From NCBI RefSeq assembly GCF_014653945.1, contig NZ_BNAU01000003.1:62001-126000 (forward strand): a stretch of DNA of 64,000 nucleotides, read 5' to 3'. Shown here in pieces: positions 58,166 through 64,000 of the stretch (positions are counted from its first letter, which is position 1; the number at the start of each line of letters is the position of its first letter). The position numbers were made by a program, and so were the translations under genes. This DNA is from Amycolatopsis deserti. GTDB taxonomy: Bacteria; Actinomycetota; Actinomycetes; Mycobacteriales; Pseudonocardiaceae. The notes under the pieces were generated by a model. The model was not told the origin of the DNA, did not search any database, and saw only the letters and a list, made by a program, of their open reading frames with translations.

Positions 58166-58740
58166 CGACCTTCAGCCACCTCTCCCTCGGGTCGCGATCG
58201 GTCGCGCCCGCCCCACCAGCACCCACGGCCACACCCCCGCCGCGCCCCTCATCCACCCCGCCCCCGGGGTCACGATCCCCGCGCCATGGTCACGCACGCC
58301 TTACCAGCACGCCCACGGCCACACCCCGCCGCGACCTTCACCCACCTCGCCCCCGGGGCGCGATCGCCCGCCGCTGTAGTCGCGCCGCCCTACCAGCACA
58401 CGCACGGCCACACCCCGCCGCGACTTCACTCACCCCGCCCAGGGGTCGCGATAGCCCGCACTGTGGTCGCGCACGCCCCACCAGCACACCCACGGCCACA
58501 CCCCGCGGCGCCCCTCACCCACCCCCGCCCCGGGGTCACGATCCCCCGCGCCGTGGTCACGCACGCCCCACACCCACAGGCACACCCGCCGCGCCCCTCA
58601 CCCACCCCACCCAGGGGTCGCGATAGCCCGCACTGTGGTCGCGCACGCCCCACCAGCACACCCACGGCCACACCCCGCGGCGCCCCTCACCCACCCCGCC
58701 CCCGGGGCGCGACCCCCCGCGCCGTGGTCGCGCAGGCCCT
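58166..58740. repeat. Tandem array of approximately 88-bp units
   Basis: The anchor CCAGCA recurs at 58216, 58304, 58393, 58481 and 58653 (spacing 88, 89, 88, and 172 for two units). Bases 58438-58525 and 58610-58697 are identical over 88 nt at a distance of 172 nt, so two unit types alternate. Each unit contains CACGGCCACACCCC and GTGGTCGCGCACGCC-like parts. A shorter, diverged unit lies around 58569. There are no unique spacers, so this is not a CRISPR array, and the frames across it are not credible genes. Confidence 0.88.
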
Positions 58741-58773
58741 GGCAGCGCGCCTGGAGTTCGCGGGGTGGCTGCT

Positions 58774-59145
58774 TCAGCCCAGCCAGTCCTTGTTCGAGTA
58801 GTCGTCCTCGGGGTCGTCGGGGCGGGCGTGGCGGCCTCGGCGGGTCGCGGCTTCCGGCGGTGGGGCGTGGCGGTTGGTGGGTTCGGTCGCCATCTCGGGG
58901 TCCTCGAAGTCCAGCCCGAGCGAGGCGTTGGGGTCGGGCTTCTCGGGCCGCTCCCAGCCGGCGGCGGTCCGCGCGCGGGCGGCCTGCTCGGCGAGGCGCT
59001 GCACGGTCGCGGCGGTTTCCCTCGTGAGGTCGTCGGTGCGGGACTGGCTCTCCGCGAGGCTCGTGTCGACCCGGCGGCTGATCAGCTCGTGGCGGGCCAC
59101 GCGCTCGGCGGCGATCGCGTCGAGTCGCGTCTGGAACTCGCTCAC
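58774..59145 (-). CDS. Small coiled-coil protein of the type VII-like cassette
   Basis: A 123-aa soluble protein starting at GTG, overlapping the preceding stop as GTGA. The first 65 residues are a helical, heptad-containing region (FQTRLDAIAAERVARHELIS, then AESQSRTDDLTRETAATVQR). The remainder is acidic and Pro-rich, ending DDYSNKDWLG. No family is recognised. Being coupled to the 953-aa WXG-like gene suggests it is a chaperone or partner of that protein; this rests on context only. Confidence 0.75.
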   Translation of the reverse strand: MSEFQTRLDAIAAERVARHELISRRVDTSLAESQSRTDDLTRETAATVQRLAEQAARARTAAGWERPEKPDPNASLGLDFEDPEMATEPTNRHAPPPEAATRRGRHARPDDPEDDYSNKDWLG

Positions 59146-62003
59146 CTGCGGGTCTCCTCGTCGTCCAGCGAACCGCTGATGCGGCCGCCCGAGCCAGGGC
59201 TGTCGAAGATGTCACCGTCGACGCGGTAGGCGCGCGAAGTCCGTTCTGGGTCGTCACCGCCCTGCTGCCCCGCTGCCGGTGGCATGCCGCCGAGCATGCC
59301 CATCCCGCCCGGATCGACGGCGGCGCCGACCGGATCCAGCCCCGGCGCCGTGCCGAGGGTCGCCCCGGAGGCGGCGGGCGCCGACGAGTGACTGAGCGAG
59401 CCGGGATCCCCGAGGGAGCCGCTGACCTGGGTGCCGAGCCCGTCCGCGACCCCGCCGAGTGCACTCGCCGGGGAGGTCTGGTCCTGAACGCCGAAGCCGG
59501 GAGCACCACCATCGGCGAAGCCGGAGGCTGTTTGATCGGTGGCAGCCGCGTGACCGGCACCGGGGAAGCCGGGCGCACCAGCACCGGCGACGCCGGGGGC
59601 GGTCTGAGCGGCACTCGCGCCTCCGGATGACGCCGGCTGCGCGGAGTCGGATGCGAGTCCCTGCCCGGCCGCAGCAGCCGCCGGCTCGGCGCCAGCGGCA
59701 ACGTCCTGCGTGGCCGCGCCGCCGGTGGCCGCCAGCCCAGGGTCGGGGGCGACCCGACCAGCGGAGGCGGCCGCGTGCGCGGCGTCGGAGGTGAAGGCCC
59801 CGCCGGGAGCGGCCTGTGCGGCATCCTGCCAAGCCACGCTGCCGACAGCAGCCGCATCCCCGGTGGCGGGGGTGGCGGAATGCCCGGCCAGGCCGCCCGA
59901 GGCTGCCGCCAGCCCAGGGTCAGGGGCGGCCACGCCGCCGGAGGCGGCCGTCTGCTCGGCGTCGGGGGCGAAGCCGTGAACTGCCGCGCCGCTGGGGGCG
60001 GCTGAGTGCTCGGCACCGGTGGTGGAGGCTTGCTCAGCCGCCTGCTCGGGGGCGAAGGCTCCGGCTGTGCCCAACCGCTCGGCGGCGTCCGGGAAGGAGG
60101 CGGTGCCGAAGGCTCCAGCTGTCGCCGACCGCTCGGCGGCCTCCGGGAGGGAGCCGGTGCCGAAGGCTCCAGCTGTACCCGACCGCTCGGCGGCGTCCGA
60201 GAGGGAGCCGGGGGCGAAGGCTCCGGCTGTGGCCGACCGCTGGGCGGCTTCCGCCAGGGGGGCGGCTGCTCCCGCGCCGGCCGAGGGCGCGGGCTCCTCG
60301 CCGAGGGTGTAGGTCGTCGGGGGGCCTGTGCCGTCGTCGATGGTGATCACCGTCGGGCCGGAGCCGCCGGTTGGGCGTTCCGCTGTGATGTGCAGCGGGC
60401 CCTCGTCGATGTGGATCTTGCCGTCGGCGGCTGGGGTGTGAGCGGGGTTGGCCGGGTCGGGGGTTCCCCACGTGAGCTGGTAGTCCTTCGGCCGGCCGTC
60501 GCCGGTGTCGATCTTAATCGCCATCCGACCGGTCTGGTCCGGTTCGGACATTTCGAGCTTGCTGTCGCCCCGCTGGACCGTCAGCGTGTCCTGCTCGTCC
60601 GGCACCGGCGCGACGGGGGCGACTGCCGGGGGGACGATCGGTGCGGCGGCCGGTGGCGGCGCGGCCGCGCCGCCCGTCAACCCATCGGCGCTGCCAACGC
60701 CAGCCGACCCAGCACCGCCGGCACCAGCCGCGCCGCCTGCCAAGCCACCACCGCCGGCGCCAGCCGCGCCGCCCGAACCCCCGCCTGAGCGACCCGAACC
60801 GCCCGCCCCCGTACGCGCGGGCACCGCTGCGGCCTCACCGACCGCGGCGAACGGGTTGTCCGGCACCTTCTGCAGCTCGGTGTTCAGCGCCGCCCACTGA
60901 GCTGCCACAGCGACACGCGTGTTCTCGCACATCGACTGGAATTCGCCGACGAACCCGGCGAACCAGCCGCAGAACTGCGCCAGCCAGCTCTTCGCCCACG
61001 CCTGCACCGCGTCCAGCAGCTCATCGGACATCCCGAACGACGAACCCATCAGCAACTGGCCCGCCAGCGGCGAATGCTGCCCGATCAAGAACGGGATGAA
61101 GTGCTTGAAGTCGTCCGCGCTGGCGTTGCGCCCCAGCTCGGCGATCCGCGTGAGCCGGTCCGTGTCCTGCGCCGTCAGCCCCTGCTGCTGCGGCCACGTC
61201 TGGAACGCGTACTGCAGCACCCACGAAGCCTTGTCCCGGCACGACCCGGCCACCGCGGCGATCGTGCGGTTCACCACGTCCGCCGCGTGCTCCAACGCCT
61301 GCTCGACCGTCTTGACCCCGTCCCCGAACTTCGTCCAGGACGCCGCCGCCGCGTTCTTCCCGTCGCCGTCCCACGAGCCGAACAGGGCCTGCATCGCCGA
61401 GTTCTGCGACGGCGCCGCGTCGGCGACCGACTCCCGCACCTGCACGATCTCGGCCACCCCGGCGGCGAACTTGTCGAACGGGATGTCGCGCTGCTCGTCG
61501 TACCGGTCGATCAGCTCCGGCAGGCGGAAGTCCGGCAGCCCGGGCGCGGCCACCGCACGCGCCCGGCTGTACACCGGCAGCCAGGTGCGGAAACTGTCCA
61601 GCCCCGCCGCGCCCGCGTCCAGGATCTCGTTCGAGTTCGCCGCCCCCGCGCTGGTGTCCGTGCCCTTCAGCGAGTCGAGGCGCGCCTTCCCGTCGTCGAC
61701 CGCCCGCGCCTGCGCCTCGCGCGCCGCCTGCATGTTCGCGTCGTGCTTGCCCTGCGCCGCTGAGTACGCGTCGTAGGCGAACGCGCCGTCCGTCAGGTCC
61801 CGGTCGGTGAAGCCGAACCGGTCCTGATAGGACTCCAGCAGCTGCTTCTTCTCGTTCTCGTTCCGGAAGCCGTAGCCGACCGGGTCGTGGTCACCGATGG
61901 CGTCGAAGTACCGGACGAGCAGGGTCCGTTTGGTCTCGTCGTCGATCTTCGGGTCGTCGACGAGCTGCTGGACCTCCTGGATCGTGGGCAGCCGCGCCGC
62001 CAT
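59142..62003 (-). CDS. 953-aa WXG-like protein with long low-complexity repeats, type VII secretion candidate
   Basis: The first 420 residues are helical and globular: MAARLPTIQEVQQLVDDPKI, a WXG-type turn in FGSWDGDGKNAAAASW (about residue 213) and two isolated Cys-containing helices. From about residue 425 it becomes Gly/Ala/Pro/Ser-rich. Four 18-residue units of the form AGAFGTGSLPEAAERSAT run in tandem (about 60050-60265), and a final acidic end is ISGSLDDEETRR. Rv3439c, an Ala/Pro-rich protein, occupies the same position between glmS and glmM, so this is a likely extended counterpart. The ATG overlaps the EspC-like gene by TGATG. It may be surface-exposed or secreted by an ESX-type system. 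Confidence 0.82.
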   Translation of the reverse strand: MAARLPTIQEVQQLVDDPKIDDETKRTLLVRYFDAIGDHDPVGYGFRNENEKKQLLESYQDRFGFTDRDLTDGAFAYDAYSAAQGKHDANMQAAREAQARAVDDGKARLDSLKGTDTSAGAANSNEILDAGAAGLDSFRTWLPVYSRARAVAAPGLPDFRLPELIDRYDEQRDIPFDKFAAGVAEIVQVRESVADAAPSQNSAMQALFGSWDGDGKNAAAASWTKFGDGVKTVEQALEHAADVVNRTIAAVAGSCRDKASWVLQYAFQTWPQQQGLTAQDTDRLTRIAELGRNASADDFKHFIPFLIGQHSPLAGQLLMGSSFGMSDELLDAVQAWAKSWLAQFCGWFAGFVGEFQSMCENTRVAVAAQWAALNTELQKVPDNPFAAVGEAAAVPARTGAGGSGRSGGGSGGAAGAGGGGLAGGAAGAGGAGSAGVGSADGLTGGAAAPPPAAAPIVPPAVAPVAPVPDEQDTLTVQRGDSKLEMSEPDQTGRMAIKIDTGDGRPKDYQLTWGTPDPANPAHTPAADGKIHIDEGPLHITAERPTGGSGPTVITIDDGTGPPTTYTLGEEPAPSAGAGAAAPLAEAAQRSATAGAFAPGSLSDAAERSGTAGAFGTGSLPEAAERSATAGAFGTASFPDAAERLGTAGAFAPEQAAEQASTTGAEHSAAPSGAAVHGFAPDAEQTAASGGVAAPDPGLAAASGGLAGHSATPATGDAAAVGSVAWQDAAQAAPGGAFTSDAAHAAASAGRVAPDPGLAATGGAATQDVAAGAEPAAAAAGQGLASDSAQPASSGGASAAQTAPGVAGAGAPGFPGAGHAAATDQTASGFADGGAPGFGVQDQTSPASALGGVADGLGTQVSGSLGDPGSLSHSSAPAASGATLGTAPGLDPVGAAVDPGGMGMLGGMPPAAGQQGGDDPERTSRAYRVDGDIFDSPGSGGRISGSLDDEETRR

Positions 62004-62317
62004 CAGTTCGCCGCTTTCCGCACGCCGGCCTGCGACTGGTCGTCGGCGGCGGTGTAGGACCTGCCCGCGCCGCCCAGTTTGTCCGCGTACTCACCGGAAG
62101 CGCGCACGTAGCTGTCCACACAGGCCACCAGCCGCTCCACGCCCGCCTTGAACCCGGCGAAGGACTCGTGGTGCTTTCGGCCGAAGTCCTCGGCCTTGAT
62201 CCGCACGTCCCGCAGGTTGGGCAGCGTGTACTTCAGCTGCGTCCCGGGCTCGTCCCGGACCGCCGCCGCGGCGGCGCTCAGCTGCTGCGGATCGACCTCG
62301 TACCCGGCCACGACCAC
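62003..62317 (-). CDS. EspC-like (DUF2580) ESX secretion-associated protein
   Basis: A 104-aa helical protein starting at GTG: VVAGYEVDPQQLSAAAAAVR, then DFGRKHHESFAGFKAGVERL and VDSYVRASGEYADKLGGAGR. Length, helix-turn-helix layout and the YADKL-type second-helix end fit the EspC/DUF2580 family, and Rv3440c, which lies here in mycobacteria, is comparable. Such proteins pair with larger partners for type VII export. The stop is shared with the start of the 953-aa gene, supporting a stoichiometric pair. It follows glmM by about 60 bases. Confidence 0.85.
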   Translation of the reverse strand: MVVAGYEVDPQQLSAAAAAVRDEPGTQLKYTLPNLRDVRIKAEDFGRKHHESFAGFKAGVERLVACVDSYVRASGEYADKLGGAGRSYTAADDQSQAGVRKAAN

Positions 62318-62378
62318 TCCCCCTCAATCCGTGTCGTGCACAGAATGTACCCAGGGGGTACGACAGTTCGCAGTCGGT

Positions 62379-63713
62379 TCAGGAGACGGACGAGACCACT
62401 CCGGCGAGACGGTCGGCCGCGGCCTGCGCGATCTCCTGCGCCGGCGCCTCGACCATCACCCGCACCAGCTGCTCGGTGCCGGACGGGCGTAGCAGGACGC
62501 GGCCCTCGTCGCCCAGCTCGGCCTCGACGGCCTCGACCGCCTCCCGCACGGTCTGCGACTTCGCCACCGTCGCCTTGTCCGAGACCCGCACGTTGACCAG
62601 CACCTGGGGCAGCTTGCGCATCACCCCGGCGAGCTCGGCCAGCGGCTTGCCGGTGGAGGCGACCCGGCTCATCACCCGCAGCGCCGTCAGCAGGCCGTCG
62701 CCGGTGGTCGCCAGCGCGGGGAACACCACGTGACCGGACTGCTCGCCGCCCAGCGCGTACCCGCCCGAACGCAGCTCCTCGAGCACGTACCGGTCGCCGA
62801 CGGCGGTCGTGCGCAGGTTCACCTTGTGATCGCGCATCGCCAGGTGCAGACCGAGGTTGCTCATCACCGTCGCGACGAGGGTGTCGTGCGTCAGCTCACC
62901 GGCCTCGGCCATCGCCAGCGCCAGGATCGCCATGATCTGGTCGCCGTCCACCAGCTCGCCTGAGGCGTCCACGGCCAGGCAGCGGTCGGCGTCACCGTCG
63001 TGGGCGATGCCCAGATCGGCGCCGTGCTCGACCACCATGGCCTGCAGCTGCTCCGGGTGCGTGGAGCCGCAGTTCTCGTTGATGTTGATGCCGTCCGGTT
63101 CGGCGTGGATGGCGATGACCTCGGCACCGGCCTTGCGGTAGACCTCGGGCGCGGCGAACGAGGCCGCCCCGTTGGCGCAGTCGACCACGATCCGCAGGCC
63201 GGTGAGCGGGTGCGGGGTGGCCGCGAGCAGGTGGTCGGTGTAGCGGTCGATGGCGTCGGCGACGTCGCTGACCCGGCCGATCTCGGCGCCGGTCGGGCGC
63301 GGACCGTCGCCGGTCAGGCCGGCCTCGATCTCGTCCTCGATGCCGTCCGGCAGCTTGTGCCCGCCGGAGGCGAAGAGCTTGATGCCGTTGTCCGGCATGG
63401 GGTTGTGGGACGCGGAGATCATCACGCCGAGGTCGGCTTCGAGGGCGCCGACCAGGTAGGCGACGGCGGGGGTCGGCTGGACGCCCACGCGCAGGACGTC
63501 CGCACCGGCCGACGCGAGGCCCGCCACCACGGCGGCCTCCAGCATCTCACCACTGGCCCGCGGGTCGCGCCCGACGACGGCCACCGGGCGGTGCGAGCGG
63601 TCGTGCGCGGCGAGCACGCGGGCCGCGCTGGCCGCCACGGACAGCGCCAGCTCCGGCGTCAGCTCCCCGTTGGCCAGACCTCGAACCCCGTCGGTGCCGA
63701 AAAGGCGAGCCAT
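62379..63713 (-). CDS. glmM: Phosphoglucosamine mutase
   Basis: A 444-aa alpha-D-phosphohexomutase converting glucosamine-6-phosphate to glucosamine-1-phosphate, the step after GlmS. The active-site phosphoserine lies in [19 protein letters not shown], the metal loop in [13 protein letters not shown], the sugar loop in [11 protein letters not shown] and the phosphate-binding site in [16 protein letters not shown]. The N-terminus is [20 protein letters not shown]. The ATG (63711-63713) has GAGAGG upstream; a longer open frame to 63992 is not used. It follows rpsI, as in mycobacteria. Confidence 0.98.
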   Translation of the reverse strand: MARLFGTDGVRGLANGELTPELALSVAASAARVLAAHDRSHRPVAVVGRDPRASGEMLEAAVVAGLASAGADVLRVGVQPTPAVAYLVGALEADLGVMISASHNPMPDNGIKLFASGGHKLPDGIEDEIEAGLTGDGPRPTGAEIGRVSDVADAIDRYTDHLLAATPHPLTGLRIVVDCANGAASFAAPEVYRKAGAEVIAIHAEPDGININENCGSTHPEQLQAMVVEHGADLGIAHDGDADRCLAVDASGELVDGDQIMAILALAMAEAGELTHDTLVATVMSNLGLHLAMRDHKVNLRTTAVGDRYVLEELRSGGYALGGEQSGHVVFPALATTGDGLLTALRVMSRVASTGKPLAELAGVMRKLPQVLVNVRVSDKATVAKSQTVREAVEAVEAELGDEGRVLLRPSGTEQLVRVMVEAPAQEIAQAAADRLAGVVSSVS

Positions 63714-63872
63714 CTCATCCTCTCCTCGAGCCGTGCAACCCCGACAACCTAGCGTCCTCCGGTTCGACGGTAACGCTGCCCCGTGACGTCGTCGCCAGGG
63801 TGCGTTCCGCTGGAAGAATGCCCTTTTCGCGCGTGACGAACCCAGCCGGTGTGTCACCTTGCCGGGAACGAC

Positions 63873-63906
63873 GAAGGCGCCCACCCGGAACCGGATGGGC
63901 GCCTTC
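63873..63906 (-). terminator. Terminator downstream of rpsI
   Basis: On the minus strand, GAAGGCGCCCATCCGG and CCGGGTGGGCGCCTTC form a 16-bp stem (one G-T pair) with a two-base loop, 18 bases after the rpsI stop codon. No T tract follows. Confidence 0.75.
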
Positions 63907-63924
63907 GAACGAGCTGAGCGCGGG

Positions 63925-64000
<76 letters not shown>

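Noticed and set aside
58166-58740. CRISPR array
   Set aside because: The units are contiguous tandem repeats of about 88 bp without unique spacers and without cas genes nearby.
58286-58801. Apparent proline/alanine-rich protein within the tandem repeats
   Set aside because: The open frame exists only because the repeat length and GC content lack stops; no domain, start signal or composition like neighbouring genes.

Overview
The window is very GC-rich actinomycete chromosome, most probably from a Pseudonocardiaceae member such as Amycolatopsis (inference). The evidence is WhiB3-, BldM-, SigD/RsdA-, GuaB3- and ChoD-type genes, a GroEL1 with a histidine-rich tail, many GTG/TTG starts, and a gene order that follows the Mycobacterium tuberculosis block Rv3409c-Rv3442c (choD-guaB3-guaB2-DUF5319-rsdA-sigD ... 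whiB3 ... groEL1-groES ... tsaD-rimI-tsaB ... tsaE-alr ... nnr-glmS ... EspC-like/large protein-glmM-rpsI). No tRNA, rRNA, insertion sequence, prophage or CRISPR array was seen.

Layout. 1-6.5 kb: the 3' part of a degenerate Ser/Thr kinase, a LysR/EamA divergent pair, and an envelope-stress module (LuxR-type regulator, PspC-histidine kinase, and a divergent PspC/toastrack-like membrane protein with a small membrane partner). 6.8-12.3 kb: guaA, a small membrane protein, an aldehyde dehydrogenase and a ChoD-like GMC oxidoreductase. 12.4-17.4 kb: a translationally coupled HAD / methyltransferase / GT-C-like membrane protein operon, apparently for a surface glycoconjugate. 17.4-26 kb: guaB3, guaB, DUF5319, rsdA-sigD, bldM, a TPR-like protein, a MerR regulator and whiB3, which are purine synthesis and developmental or stress regulation. 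26-31.9 kb: a TetR/SDR pair with a perfect operator palindrome, groEL1-groES with a CIRCE element, an unknown gene, a 21-codon cysteine-rich micro-ORF, and an MDR oxidoreductase/HxlR pair. 32-35.6 kb: two Tat-exported enzymes (PhoD phosphatase and amidase).

35.6-46.9 kb: the tRNA t6A genes tsaD-rimI-tsaB and tsaE, with alr, are split by a malonate-utilisation cassette (GntR regulator, MatC carrier, MatB synthetase, fused carboxyltransferase) and an MDR dehydrogenase. 47-53.4 kb: a polyol-type operon (binding protein, two permeases, sorbitol-type dehydrogenase, DeoR regulator, xylulokinase) without its own ABC ATPase. 53.5-64 kb: nnr, glmS, an alpha/beta hydrolase, a tandem-repeat region, a type VII secretion-like cassette (EspC-like protein, 953-aa WXG-like low-complexity protein, 123-aa partner), glmM and the 3' end of rpsI.

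Most operons show tight coupling (ATGA, GTGA or TGATG overlaps). The observations most worth a second look are the cysteine-rich micro-ORF at 30500-30565, the dispersed intergenic repeat shared by 776-993 and 27441-27620, the 88-bp tandem array at 58166-58740, the pseudokinase, the BldM receiver lacking its phospho-acceptor Asp, and the accessory cassettes inserted into an otherwise conserved core block.
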